DNA of 64,000 nt from Lachnoanaerobaculum sanguinis (GTDB lineage: Bacteria; Bacillota; Clostridia; Lachnospirales; Lachnospiraceae): contig NZ_BTHK01000014.1 in assembly GCF_033242365.1 (NCBI RefSeq), forward strand, positions 8,894 to 72,893, written 5' to 3'. The notes under the pieces are model-generated. The model made no database searches. It had not been told where the DNA came from and saw only the letters and a program-made list of their open reading frames with translations. Shown here piece after piece: positions 1-8,766 of this stretch (its first letter is position 1; the number at the start of each line of letters is the position of its first letter). A program made the position numbers and the translations under genes.

Positions 1-87
1 CGCCCAATAAAGCCCTATTTCTATTAGCAATATGATAGCTGCCGAACCGAATTTTACAATTCGTTTATACTGTTCCTTTGTATTCAT
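1..87 (-). CDS. Partial gene, N-terminus of a membrane protein
   Basis: Reading leftward from an ATG at 85-87, 29 codons remain open to the window edge (MNTKEQYKRIVKFG followed by a hydrophobic stretch AAIILLIEIGLYWA), so the protein starts with a short basic segment and a first membrane helix. A strong ribosome binding site, GGAGGAG, lies at about 88-95. The product cannot be named from this fragment; the gene continues outside the window. It is downstream of dusB in the same direction with an 87-nt gap, so it may have its own promoter. Confidence 0.6.
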   Translation of the reverse strand, partial: MNTKEQYKRIVKFGSAAIILLIEIGLYWA

Positions 88-174
88 ATCTCCTCCAATA
101 CCTCTCACTCCGATACTATTGTAGCATATTTTTAATATATGTATTTATAATTTTGTATTAAGAGATAAAATCTT

Positions 175-1134
175 TTATACTGACCTTAACAGTCTTTCAA
201 GTTCATCATATCTTTCAACATGATTCACCCTATCCCTAAGTGCCGATGAGCCCTTCATACCATGTGTGTACCATGCAACATGTTTTCTCATCTTTCTTAT
301 AGCCATAATTTCATCATCATATTGCATTTGCAGTTTACAATGTTTGAGTATCATATCCACGATTTCATCTTTCTCGGGTTTTTCTATGATTTCCCCATTC
401 AAATACCCTCTGATTTCTTTGAATATCCACGGATTTCCTCTTGCCGCTCTTGCAATCATTATCCCGTCACAGCCCGTATACTCATACATTTCTTTTGCAC
501 TTTTGCCGTCCACCACATCTCCGTTTCCAATTACCGGAATGCCGAGATTTGACTTTACAGCCTTTATAATGCTCCAATCCGCCTTACCCGAATAGTACTG
601 TTCTCTGGTTCTGGCATGTACGGCAACAGCACTTACACCTGAAGCTTCGGCTATTTTTGCAATTTCCACCGCATTGATATTGTCGTCATTGAACCCTTTT
701 CTTATCTTTAATGTAACAGGCTTTTTTACACTCTTTACAAGCTTTGTAAGTATCTCCTCTACAAGTTTCGGATTCTTCATAAGTGCCGAACCTTCACCGT
801 TATTTACTATCTTCGGTACGGGACAACCCATATTAAAATCAAATATATCAAAATCTCTTTCTTCTATACTTGCGGCCATTTGTGCAATTATATCGGGGTC
901 CGAGCCGAAAAGCTGCAGCGCAATCGGATGTTCCCCTTTATCTATTTTCATAAGCGGTTCCGTATTTTTGTTTTTAAAATAGATAGCCTTTGCACTCACC
1001 ATCTCTGTAACAAGAAGTGAAGCTCCCATTTCTTTGCATAAATGACGAAATGGCAAGTCACTTACACCTGCCATTGGTCCTAGGCACAAACCGCCTTCTA
1101 TATTTATATTTCCGATTTTAAAATCTTTTAGCAT
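175..1134 (-). CDS. dusB: tRNA-dihydrouridine synthase (DusB family)
   Basis: A 319-aa flavoenzyme that reduces specific uridines in the tRNA D-loop to dihydrouridine using FMN and NADPH, in the cytoplasm. The sequence shows the family's TIM barrel: the FMN-binding start LGPMAGVSDLPFR near residue 18, the active-site motif NMGCPVPKIV with the proton-donor cysteine at C104, the VHARTREQYYSGKADW segment, IGNGDV, and the late phosphate-binding stretch GIMIARAARGNPWIF. Length is normal for DusB. Its start codon overlaps the stop of the upstream GtrA-like gene by one base at 1134, so the two are probably co-transcribed. In other bacteria DusB-type genes sit in varied operons; here it ends a run from pfkA. 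Confidence 0.95.
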   Translation of the reverse strand: MLKDFKIGNINIEGGLCLGPMAGVSDLPFRHLCKEMGASLLVTEMVSAKAIYFKNKNTEPLMKIDKGEHPIALQLFGSDPDIIAQMAASIEERDFDIFDFNMGCPVPKIVNNGEGSALMKNPKLVEEILTKLVKSVKKPVTLKIRKGFNDDNINAVEIAKIAEASGVSAVAVHARTREQYYSGKADWSIIKAVKSNLGIPVIGNGDVVDGKSAKEMYEYTGCDGIMIARAARGNPWIFKEIRGYLNGEIIEKPEKDEIVDMILKHCKLQMQYDDEIMAIRKMRKHVAWYTHGMKGSSALRDRVNHVERYDELERLLRSV

Positions 1135-1556
1135 TATTCCTTATTCTTTCTAAAAATAAACAGCTTTGAAAAAATATAATTAAGTATAACTACGACCACA
1201 CTTGAGACTATTTTTGCAATTATCCAGTTTCTCTTTAATAAGTCTACTCCAACAAACATAATCGCCGTATCCAAAAAACCTGTAAACAATCTTGCCGTAA
1301 TAAAGCCTGACAGTTCAACTGCCAGTTTCGAAAACTCAAAGCTTTTACTTTTAAATACCCATATTTTATTTGTTATAAAGGCAAAAAGAACGGATAATAT
1401 CCATGCAATCGTATTGGATACCAAGTTCGGAAATTGGAGCTTTGTATAGCAAACATGGTATGCCGCAAAATTTACAAGAGTGGTCAGTACACCGAAAATA
1501 AGATACAGTAATACACTCTCATATTTTTTTATATAATATGATATTTTTTCAAGCAT
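1134..1556 (-). CDS. GtrA-like four-helix membrane protein
   Basis: 140 aa with four predicted membrane helices (about residues 15-32, 40-65, 82-103 and 112-132) and the family's recurrent patterns: an early helix followed by a break, then WILSVLFAFITNKIWVFKS, and a C-terminal ILNYIFSKLFIFRK. GtrA-family proteins are thought to help move undecaprenyl-linked sugars across the membrane for glycosylation of envelope polymers, but substrates are rarely known. No glycosyltransferase partner is adjacent. It sits 2 nt after the conserved hypothetical gene at 1559-1927 and overlaps dusB, so it belongs to the same transcription unit. A second GtrA domain occurs in the fusion protein at 26037-27113. 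Confidence 0.85.
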   Translation of the reverse strand: MLEKISYYIKKYESVLLYLIFGVLTTLVNFAAYHVCYTKLQFPNLVSNTIAWILSVLFAFITNKIWVFKSKSFEFSKLAVELSGFITARLFTGFLDTAIMFVGVDLLKRNWIIAKIVSSVVVVILNYIFSKLFIFRKNKE

Positions 1557-1558
1557 AA

Positions 1559-1927
1559 TTATTCTGCACTCTCTCCCAATATCACCACTTTATAAAACAA
1601 TTCCAGCTGTGACAAAAGCTCTTCTTTTTTTCTTTGGTATAAGCTTATCTTCAAGCCGCTCTCTATCTCGTCAAAATAAAAATCGGCATCATCAACTCTT
1701 ACACAAAAGCTCAAATTACCGAACCTATCAAACTCCATAGTAAGTATGCCTCCCGCCTCTTCGGCAAAAGACACACACATTATTTTAAGCTCGTTTTTTA
1801 TCTCATCCGGCAAAAGCTTGAACTTTTCATTGAAATAATACTTCTGAACATATGAGCTGGCACCACATAGCACCATGTTTTCACTGTTTGTCCAATCGTA
1901 ATTATATCCGTCTATCATTTCAGGCAT
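1559..1927 (-). CDS. Conserved Lachnospiraceae protein (DUF6145-like)
   Basis: 122 aa, acidic and soluble, with no signal peptide or membrane helix. The central part CGASSYVQKYYFNEKF and the stretch VSFAEEAGGILTMEFD resemble, from memory, a small conserved family of Lachnospiraceae recorded as DUF6145; I cannot verify the accession here. No function is known to me. It starts one base after the pfkA stop and ends 2 nt before the GtrA-like gene, so it is likely translated from the same mRNA as pfkA. The tight packing says little about role, since the operon mixes unrelated housekeeping functions. Confidence 0.65.
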   Translation of the reverse strand: MPEMIDGYNYDWTNSENMVLCGASSYVQKYYFNEKFKLLPDEIKNELKIMCVSFAEEAGGILTMEFDRFGNLSFCVRVDDADFYFDEIESGLKISLYQRKKEELLSQLELFYKVVILGESAE

Positions 1928-1928
1928 A

Positions 1929-2897
1929 TTATCTTACCAAAAGCTTGCTTATTCTGAATTGATCTTCCGGTATATCCTTAGTCATTGCCAATGCTTCCTG
2001 AATATCAAAGTCAACATACTCACCGTTTTTGTATGCAACAAGTCTGTTTGAATGACCTGCCAATAAAAGCTCTACAGCCTTTGCTCCCATAATTGAAGCA
2101 TAAACTCTGTCCTTACATGTAGGCGCACCACCTCTTTGCATGTAACCTAAGATTGTAGCTCTTGTCTCGATTCCTGTAGCAGCTTCTATTCTCTTTGCCA
2201 TGGAAGTTGAATGTCCGATTCCCTCGGCATTGATTATGATATGATGCTTTTTTCCGCGCTTTCTGTTTTCAATGATTCTGTCAATCAGCACCTGCTCGTT
2301 TCCGTCATATCTCTCAGGTAAAAGCACATCCTCTGCACCGTTTGCAAATCCGCACCAAAGTGCAATATATCCTGCATTTCTACCCATTACCTCAATTATT
2401 GAGCATCTCTCATGTGATGTGGAAGTATCTCTTACCTTATCAATAGCTTCCATTGCAGTATTTACCGCAGTATCAAATCCTATAGTATAGTCTGTACATG
2501 CTATATCAAGGTCGATAGTTCCCGGTATTCCTATAGTATTTATTCCCAGTGCGGAAAGCTTTCCGGCACCTTGGAACGATCCGTCACCACCTATAACGAC
2601 AACTCCGTCTATACCATGTTTTCTACAGATTTCAGCACCCCTTTTTTGTCCCTCTGCTGTAGTAAACTCCTGGCATCTTGCAGTATAAAGAATTGTACCA
2701 CCTCTGTGAATGATTTCAGACACGCTGGTACTGTCCATATCTACTATCTCTTCCTGTAAAAGTCCTGCATAACCTCTCATGATTCCCTTTACATTTATTC
2801 CGTTATGTATTGCTGTTCTAACTACCGCTCTGATAGCCGCATTCATTCCCGGTGCATCACCACCACTTGTCAAAACGCCTATAGTTTTTATTGCCAT
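1929..2897 (-). CDS. pfkA: ATP-dependent 6-phosphofructokinase
   Basis: 322-aa glycolytic enzyme that phosphorylates fructose 6-phosphate to fructose 1,6-bisphosphate. Visible motifs: the nucleotide loop GVLTSGGDAPGMNAAIRAVV at residues 7-26, IGGDGSFQGA near 103 (GGDGS is the ATP-type signature; pyrophosphate-dependent enzymes have GGDDS), the catalytic segment GIPGTIDLDIACTDYTIGFD with the base aspartate in TID, and EVMGRNAGYIAL. The residue after TID is leucine where E. coli PfkA has asparagine (TIDND); I recall the same form in clostridial enzymes. Length matches PfkA. A good ribosome binding site AGGAGG precedes the ATG. It is the first gene of a run to dusB and is separated from mfd by the ffs RNA gene. 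Confidence 0.95.
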   Translation of the reverse strand: MAIKTIGVLTSGGDAPGMNAAIRAVVRTAIHNGINVKGIMRGYAGLLQEEIVDMDSTSVSEIIHRGGTILYTARCQEFTTAEGQKRGAEICRKHGIDGVVVIGGDGSFQGAGKLSALGINTIGIPGTIDLDIACTDYTIGFDTAVNTAMEAIDKVRDTSTSHERCSIIEVMGRNAGYIALWCGFANGAEDVLLPERYDGNEQVLIDRIIENRKRGKKHHIIINAEGIGHSTSMAKRIEAATGIETRATILGYMQRGGAPTCKDRVYASIMGAKAVELLLAGHSNRLVAYKNGEYVDFDIQEALAMTKDIPEDQFRISKLLVR

Positions 2898-3065
2898 ATA
2901 TTTCCTCCTATTTTAAAAAACGGATCTACTCTTTTTTCTATATGTAATTTATTTAGTATATCTCGGTAAGAATATACATATATAAATATCTACATCATTT
3001 TATATTAATGAAAAACATTTTTCAATAGTCTTGTCATGGAATTAACAAATTCTAATTTACAAAAT

Positions 3066-3117
3066 GCAAAGAGCATTATCAAAAAATCTAAAACAGATTT
3101 CTTAATAATGCCCTTTT
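3066..3117 (-). terminator. Rho-independent terminator of ffs
   Basis: A long inverted repeat read leftward (arm GGGCATTATTAAGAAATC, loop about TGTTTTA, return arm GATTTTTTGATAATGCTC) begins a few bases after the mature SRP RNA 3' end. Arms pair over about 18 positions with one or two mismatches. It is followed by TTTGCATTTT, an imperfect U-rich tract. It probably ends ffs transcription before pfkA. Confidence 0.75.
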
Positions 3118-3118
3118 A

Positions 3119-3381
3119 TATGCACGTCTTGCTTCGAATGCCATTCACAAGCGTTACAAAAGCAGTTAGCTCTGCGGCGGCTATCTCACGGCACATGAAA
3201 GGTCTTCCTTAGTGTTGCTACATTCCTGTCCTGACACGGTTCGAAAGTTTCCATTGCGTGGGGACCCCCGCTTCAACACCACTTACTCCAGACTGCCAAG
3301 CAAATGAACACCCTAGGCAAGACATCACCCCTACTAAAGCGGATTGTAGGTACAGGACACCGCTATCTTCCCGGCTGTGCA
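3119..3381 (-). ncRNA. ffs: Signal recognition particle RNA, large Gram-positive type
   Basis: About 263 nt on the minus strand. The reverse complement shows the conserved landmarks of the Bacillus/Clostridium SRP RNA: an Alu-domain start with GATAGCGGTGTCCTGTACC, then AATCCGCTTTAGTAGGGG, the helix 5 segment AAGTGGTGTTGA, the helix 8 tip GTGTCAGGACAGGAATGTAG with a GGAA tetraloop and the AGCA of the symmetric loop, and a 3' part GCCGCAGAGCTAACTGCTT. The 5' GCAC pairs with the terminal GTGC. With Ffh protein it targets nascent membrane proteins. It has its own promoter at 3388-3417 and terminator at 3066-3117. Ends are placed from base-pairing and the promoter, so each could be off by a few bases. 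Confidence 0.95.
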
Positions 3382-3387
3382 TTAACA

Positions 3388-3417
3388 AGTATACTTGCAA
3401 TGATCTATATTTGTCAA
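3388..3417 (-). promoter_or_regulatory. Promoter of ffs
   Basis: Read leftward: a consensus -35 TTGACA at 3412-3417, an 18-base spacer, and -10 TATACT at 3388-3393. The likely start is a purine near 3380-3381, exactly where the folded SRP RNA should begin. This fits a strong constitutive sigma-A promoter placed only 16 bases past the mfd stop codon. Confidence 0.85.
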
Positions 3418-3432
3418 ATGATTTTTGATGTG

Positions 3433-6400
3433 CTAAAACAATTGCTCTCTCATTTTCTCAAGCAAACCTATAGTAAATTCCATCCTGTCCTCGGTTGAGA
3501 TTTTCTCCTTATCCCTGTACTCCCAGTTCAATACCTTGTCATATTTTACAGTTAAATTCTTTCCGAAGGACTTTAAGAAAGCATCGAGGTTATCCGTTTT
3601 TATCTCTTTATTTTCTCTCATTGTCCACTTTATCTGCAACTTATTCACAATAATATCGGTAATAAACATACTGCTTGCCAGAGCCTTTATTCTTGCAACA
3701 TACAAAAGATTGGCAACAGACTTCGGCATCTCACCGAATCTGTCTATAAGCTCATCCTGCATATCAAGGAAATCCTCCTCGGTTTTTACCAATGCTATCT
3801 TTTTATATATCTCAAGTTTTGTCTCTTCATTGGAAATATAGCTGCTTGGAATATAGGCACTGCTGTCTATCTCAACACTTGCCTCCACTTCTTCTTCCAC
3901 AGGCTTTCCTGTCTTTAAGGCTCTTACCGCAGTGTTTAAAAGTTTCACATAAAGATCGTATCCGACTTCTTCCATATGACCATGCTGAGTTACACCCAGC
4001 ACATTTCCGGCTCCTCTTATCTCAAGATCTCTCATTGCAATCTTTATTCCGGAACCGAGTTCCGTAAATTCTCTTATTGCCTTAAGTCTCTTTGAAGCTT
4101 CCTCGGACAAAAGTTTATTTCTCGTATACATAAGGAAGGCATAGGCACTTCTTTTGCTTCTTCCGACTCTACCTCTAAGCTGATAAAGCTGTGAGAGTCC
4201 GAGTCTGTCCGCATCATGAACAATTATGGTATTGGCATTCGGAACATCAAGACCTGTCTCCACTATGGTTGTGGTTACCAACACATCCACATCACCATTG
4301 ATAAAATCGACCATTCTTTCTTCCAAATGTCTCTCATCCATTCTTCCATGCACATATTCCACATTTATATCAGGTAATAGCGCTCTGACATGTGCGGCAA
4401 CTTCTTCTATATTGTTGACTCTGTTGTAAAGATAGTAAACCTGACCGCCTCTGGCAACCTCTCTTCTGATAGCCTCTTTAACCGTCTCATCATGATACTC
4501 CATTACATAGGTCTGTATCGGCTTTCTGTCAACAGGCGGCTCTTCCAATACCGACAGATTTCTGATACCCGAAAGTGACATATGAAGAGTTCTCGGTATC
4601 GGTGTTGCGGTAAGTGTAAGCACATTTACATTTTCACAAAGCTGCTTTAATTTCTCCTTATGTCTTACACCGAATCTTTGCTCCTCATCCACTATCACAA
4701 GTCCGAGTTTTTTAGGTGCTACATCCTTTGATAAAAGTCTATGTGTTCCTATCACTATATCCACAAGACCTTTTTCAAGATCACTGACAGTCTGATTCTG
4801 CTCCTTCTTTGTGTTAAATCTGGAAAGTAAACCTATTTTTACAGGAAAGTCTTTCATTCTCTGAACAAATGTATTGTAATGCTGTCTTGCAAGAATGGTT
4901 GTCGGAACAAGGTAAAGTACCTGATATCCTTCCTGTATTACCTTAAAAGCAATTCTTAAGGCAATCTCAGTCTTACCGTATCCCACATCTCCGCATATCA
5001 GACGGTCCATTATCTTTCCGGTCTCCAGATCTCTCTTGGCATCCTCTATGGCTTTTATCTGATCATAAGTCTCCTCATACTCAAACATTTCTTCAAACTC
5101 TCTTTGCCAAAGAGTATCCTCTCCATAGAATACCCCCTGTCCTTTAAGTCTGCTTGCATAGAGTTCCACAAGCTCCTTGGCCATCTCTTCGACTTCCGTC
5201 TTTACTCTTGATTTGGTCTTACTCCACTCTACTCCGCCAAGCTTATTGAGTTTGGGTTTTTTTATTTCTCCGCCGCCGTATTTTTGTATTCTGTTCAGCT
5301 TTGAAACCGGTACAAAACAATTGTCACCGCCCTGATATTCAATCTTTACATAGTCCTTAATTACATCGTCTCTTTCTATCTTTTCTATACCCTTATAGAT
5401 TCCAAGACCATGGTCTTCATGTACGATATAATCGCCTATATGCAGTTCGCTTAATGAGGTTACTCTGTCACCCTCATATTCTTTTTCTCTTCTCTTTTTC
5501 TTCTTCGGAGTTTTAAAAATATCGGTTTCCGAAATCAGCGCAAAATTGATCGCAGGATATTCAAATCCCGAGTGAATATTTCCAACAAATATTGCAATCT
5601 GCCCCGGAGCGATACTTATATCTTTTTCACCTTCAGAAAAGAAAGCATCCAAGGAATAATCATTTCTAAAACTGTCCGCAAGTCTCTTTGCTCTGGTCTT
5701 TGATGCACAAACAAGAGCAACTCTGGTTTTGTCAGCTCTGTATTTTTTCAAATCGTCCACAAGATTTGTAAAATCTTCATGGTATACTCCGCTCATTCTT
5801 GAAAACACGGAGTACATTGCTTTGATTTCCAGTTCCTTTATTCTGTTATCAAGTCCTGTAAGTGCAATACTCGGCGCTTTATTCAAGCTGTGAAACACCT
5901 CATCGGCTCCGAATATATCGGGAATATCTTCTTTTTTGTACTGTCCGGATTCTATTCTTCCGGCTGCACTTTGATTGTATTCATCTTCCGTTTTTCTCGC
6001 CTTGTCCATGGTTCTTGCAGGCTCATCAATATATATAAGGGTATTATTATAATCAAAATATCTTAAAAATGACTGCTCACCGCCAAGTACCTTTTCTCTT
6101 GCCGGATAAATATTTACATAATCCAGCTCATCAAGCGATCTTTGACTTGCCGGATCAAAACTTTTCATAGCATCTATTTCATCATCCCAAAGTTCTATTC
6201 TTACAGGATATTCTTCAGTAAGCGGAAAAATATCTATTATTCCTCCTCTTATTGAAAACTGTCCGGGATTACTTGTTTCAAAGCTTCTCTCATAGCCTAT
6301 ATCCGTCAGCTTTTTTGATATCTTTTCTATATCGATAATATCTTCTTTTTTAATCTCCAAAGTGGCTTCACAAAACTTATGATAATCTTCAAGTTTATCC

Positions 6401-6771
6401 ATAAGAGCGTCCACCGTTGTTACTATGACACCGCTCTTATCCTCCCTTAAATGTTTCCATACTTCCACTCTTTTAGCTGTTATCTGTGATGATCTTATAT
6501 CTGCCGTAAAAAACAAAAGATCCCTTGCAGGATATAGATAAACCTCGTCCAAAAAGCAGCCTATATCTTCATATAGCCTGCTCGCATTGTCCTCATCATA
6601 TGATATAACAAGTTTCCAAGCCTTTTCTTCTTTCATCAGCTCGGAAATCAGATGTGCTTTTCCCGGCTCGGACATATCACTTACCTGTACCGGGAATTTT
6701 TCTTTTTCTATACTTTCTTCTAAAGATTCAAAATCCGCTAATCTTTTTAAGGGATTTTCAAATAAACTCAT
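3433..6771 (-). CDS. mfd: Transcription-repair coupling factor Mfd
   Basis: 1112-aa DNA translocase that removes RNA polymerase stalled at lesions and recruits UvrA. Domains in order: an N-terminal UvrB-like region (about residues 1-370), the RNA-polymerase-interacting domain starting at LHIGDYIVHEDHGLGIYKGI near residue 460, the helicase core with Walker A GDVGYGKTE, the DEEQ box and TLTATPIPRTLHMS, the second RecA lobe with the RGRVGRSKRSAYAF motif, and the C-terminal TRCF autoinhibitory domain. Length is normal for the family. It starts 9 bases after the pth stop with ribosome binding site AAGGAAG. No sign of damage. Confidence 0.97.
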   Translation of the reverse strand: MSLFENPLKRLADFESLEESIEKEKFPVQVSDMSEPGKAHLISELMKEEKAWKLVISYDEDNASRLYEDIGCFLDEVYLYPARDLLFFTADIRSSQITAKRVEVWKHLREDKSGVIVTTVDALMDKLEDYHKFCEATLEIKKEDIIDIEKISKKLTDIGYERSFETSNPGQFSIRGGIIDIFPLTEEYPVRIELWDDEIDAMKSFDPASQRSLDELDYVNIYPAREKVLGGEQSFLRYFDYNNTLIYIDEPARTMDKARKTEDEYNQSAAGRIESGQYKKEDIPDIFGADEVFHSLNKAPSIALTGLDNRIKELEIKAMYSVFSRMSGVYHEDFTNLVDDLKKYRADKTRVALVCASKTRAKRLADSFRNDYSLDAFFSEGEKDISIAPGQIAIFVGNIHSGFEYPAINFALISETDIFKTPKKKKRREKEYEGDRVTSLSELHIGDYIVHEDHGLGIYKGIEKIERDDVIKDYVKIEYQGGDNCFVPVSKLNRIQKYGGGEIKKPKLNKLGGVEWSKTKSRVKTEVEEMAKELVELYASRLKGQGVFYGEDTLWQREFEEMFEYEETYDQIKAIEDAKRDLETGKIMDRLICGDVGYGKTEIALRIAFKVIQEGYQVLYLVPTTILARQHYNTFVQRMKDFPVKIGLLSRFNTKKEQNQTVSDLEKGLVDIVIGTHRLLSKDVAPKKLGLVIVDEEQRFGVRHKEKLKQLCENVNVLTLTATPIPRTLHMSLSGIRNLSVLEEPPVDRKPIQTYVMEYHDETVKEAIRREVARGGQVYYLYNRVNNIEEVAAHVRALLPDINVEYVHGRMDERHLEERMVDFINGDVDVLVTTTIVETGLDVPNANTIIVHDADRLGLSQLYQLRGRVGRSKRSAYAFLMYTRNKLLSEEASKRLKAIREFTELGSGIKIAMRDLEIRGAGNVLGVTQHGHMEEVGYDLYVKLLNTAVRALKTGKPVEEEVEASVEIDSSAYIPSSYISNEETKLEIYKKIALVKTEEDFLDMQDELIDRFGEMPKSVANLLYVARIKALASSMFITDIIVNKLQIKWTMRENKEIKTDNLDAFLKSFGKNLTVKYDKVLNWEYRDKEKISTEDRMEFTIGLLEKMREQLF

Positions 6772-6779
6772 ATTCTTCC

Positions 6780-7352
6780 TTACTTTGTCTTTTTGGTATT
6801 GTATCTGTTCATTGCAGTATCGTACTGACCGTCCACCATAAGCTTTATCGCTTCTATGGCATCGGATGCCGCCTCATCCAGCAGTTTCTTGTCTGTATCA
6901 CTGAATCTTCCAAGTACATGATCAGCCAGATCCATCCTCGCAGGCTTTTCACCTACTCCCACCTTGACTCTCGGAAAATCGGATGTTCCCATATGTGCAA
7001 TCAATGACTTGATACCGTTGTGACCGCCTGCACTTCCCTTTAATCTGATACGCAAATTTCCGGGCTCCAGGTTTATATCATCATAAACCACTATGACATC
7101 TGCCGCCTCTATCTTAAAATAATCCATAAAGGCTCTCACAGATTCTCCGCTATTGTTCATATAAGTCTGCGGCTCTAAAATAATTGCCTTTTCATTCCCT
7201 ATTCTGACCTTTGCAAAAAGTCCCTTATATTTTCTTTCGGATATATCCTCGCCAAGCTCATATGCAAGTTTTTCCACAACATAAAAACCCGCATTATGTC
7301 TGGTATTTACATACTCTCTTCCGGGATTCCCCAAACCAACTATTAACTTCAT
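6780..7352 (-). CDS. pth: Peptidyl-tRNA hydrolase
   Basis: 190 aa from the ATG at 7352, which encodes the standard start MKLIVGLGNPGREY. The frame is open a further 19 codons upstream to an ATG at 7409, but that start has no ribosome binding site and the extension is not typical of Pth. The enzyme frees tRNA from prematurely released peptidyl-tRNA. Visible residues: the catalytic histidine in TRHNAGF (about residue 20), YDDINLEPG with the conserved aspartate, GSAGGHNGIKS and the C-terminal lid region VLGRFS. It lies between mfd and the GH32 gene, all in one direction with short gaps. Confidence 0.93.
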   Translation of the reverse strand: MKLIVGLGNPGREYVNTRHNAGFYVVEKLAYELGEDISERKYKGLFAKVRIGNEKAIILEPQTYMNNSGESVRAFMDYFKIEAADVIVVYDDINLEPGNLRIRLKGSAGGHNGIKSLIAHMGTSDFPRVKVGVGEKPARMDLADHVLGRFSDTDKKLLDEAASDAIEAIKLMVDGQYDTAMNRYNTKKTK

Positions 7353-7416
7353 TTTACTTTCTTTTCTATCTTTATCAAATAATCTCTTTAGTATACCAAG
7401 TAATGCCATTGTAAAA

Positions 7417-8754
7417 TTATATATCCAAACTATAAAGCTTTCCCCTGATATTGCCGGATACTTTTATATCACTGTAATTTGACGGATACATTCTTGTAGA
7501 CATCACCTGTTTGCCGTCATTTACAAACACTTCCACTGAACTTGCATCAATCATAAGTCGTATATTTTCTATACTCTTGGTTCTTAAAAATCTTTTATCT
7601 CTGCCATATCCGTTTGCAATAAATGAAAGCTCCAAGTCTCCTCTATTTGCATCAAAATCAAGCTTTAGAGTATCAAATATTTCTATCTCAAACTTATCAC
7701 CGAAGTTTTGAAGTTCCAGATCAAATGTTCTTTTCTCATCCGAAACCTTATAAGAAGTATTTTCTTCGTTATACTCAAACTCAAACTTTCTTAGATTCTC
7801 CAGCTCCTTAACAGGCTTCATATACAATGTATTACCGGCAAAGTCCAATTCTCTGAATACACTCATACAATGTTGATATCCGTATTCAACAGTAGGATTT
7901 GTATACTTTGCATCAGGCATACCCATCCATCCAAGTAAAAGTCTTCTACCCTCATGTACAAATGTCTGTGGTGCATAAAAGTCAAATCCGAAGTCGGCTT
8001 CCTTATACTCCGTTATAAAGCCGTTTGTTCTGAAATCACCTTCTATAATAAAGTATCCGCAGGAGTAAATATTTTGGAATTCATATTTTCCACCCTCAAG
8101 TCCCTGTGGACATGCCATAAGTATCCACTGTCCGTTTATCTCAAAAAGATCCGGACATTCCCACATATATCCTATTCTTGCCATAGTTTCAAAGGTACGG
8201 ATATGCTTCCAGTTATCGAGATCCTCCGATTCAAAAACCAACACCTCTCCCTTATCTTCCATAGTTCTGGCACCGATTACCATATAGTATTTGCCCTCGT
8301 ATTCAAATACCTTGGGATCTCTGACATGCAAAGACAGTCCTTCCGGATAATCCTTATTGTACATAACGACTTTACCGGAGTCTGGCTTTATTCCGTCTGA
8401 ACTTGTCACATGAACTGTATTACTCTCTCTACCTGCATATATATAGTCAAAATCTCCGTCTTTTTTCACATTTCCGGTATAGAAAATATGCATGGTATCA
8501 TCCTTTATAAGAGCAGAGCCTGAATATGCACCGCTTTTATCATACTCATGTTCCGGTGAAAGGAATATCGGTGCCTCTTCCCAGTGTAACAAATCCTTTG
8601 ACTTTAGATGTGCCCAGTATTTATTTCCACCATTCGGCTCATAAGCATACTGATAAAACACATGGTAATATCCTTTAAAAAAGCAAAGTCCGTTAGGATC
8701 GTTCAGCCAACCGCTCTTTGGCTCTATATGATATTTTTGTCTCCAATTATTCAT
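7417..8754 (-). CDS. Glycoside hydrolase family 32 (sucrose-6-phosphate hydrolase or fructosidase)
   Basis: 445 aa. The three GH32 signature motifs are present: WLNDPNG (nucleophile D19), HVRDPKVF (D146, transition-state stabiliser) and MWECPDLF (acid/base E199). The five-bladed propeller fills residues 1-300, and a beta-sandwich follows, ending with the SSVEVFVNDGKQVMSTRMYP signature. There is no signal peptide, so it should act in the cytoplasm on imported sucrose 6-phosphate, sucrose or short fructans. No sugar transporter is next to it, so the substrate cannot be fixed from context. It starts 12 bases after the telA-like gene's stop codon. Confidence 0.9.
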   Translation of the reverse strand: MNNWRQKYHIEPKSGWLNDPNGLCFFKGYYHVFYQYAYEPNGGNKYWAHLKSKDLLHWEEAPIFLSPEHEYDKSGAYSGSALIKDDTMHIFYTGNVKKDGDFDYIYAGRESNTVHVTSSDGIKPDSGKVVMYNKDYPEGLSLHVRDPKVFEYEGKYYMVIGARTMEDKGEVLVFESEDLDNWKHIRTFETMARIGYMWECPDLFEINGQWILMACPQGLEGGKYEFQNIYSCGYFIIEGDFRTNGFITEYKEADFGFDFYAPQTFVHEGRRLLLGWMGMPDAKYTNPTVEYGYQHCMSVFRELDFAGNTLYMKPVKELENLRKFEFEYNEENTSYKVSDEKRTFDLELQNFGDKFEIEIFDTLKLDFDANRGDLELSFIANGYGRDKRFLRTKSIENIRLMIDASSVEVFVNDGKQVMSTRMYPSNYSDIKVSGNIRGKLYSLDI

Positions 8755-8766
8755 TTTATTTCCTAT

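Noticed and set aside
3218..3498. Short open frames on both strands near 3218-3400 and 3304-3498
   Set aside because: They lie within the SRP RNA gene, whose conserved structure explains the sequence.
7353..7409. Extended N-terminus of Pth
   Set aside because: No ribosome binding site at the upstream ATG; the standard family start lies at 7352.
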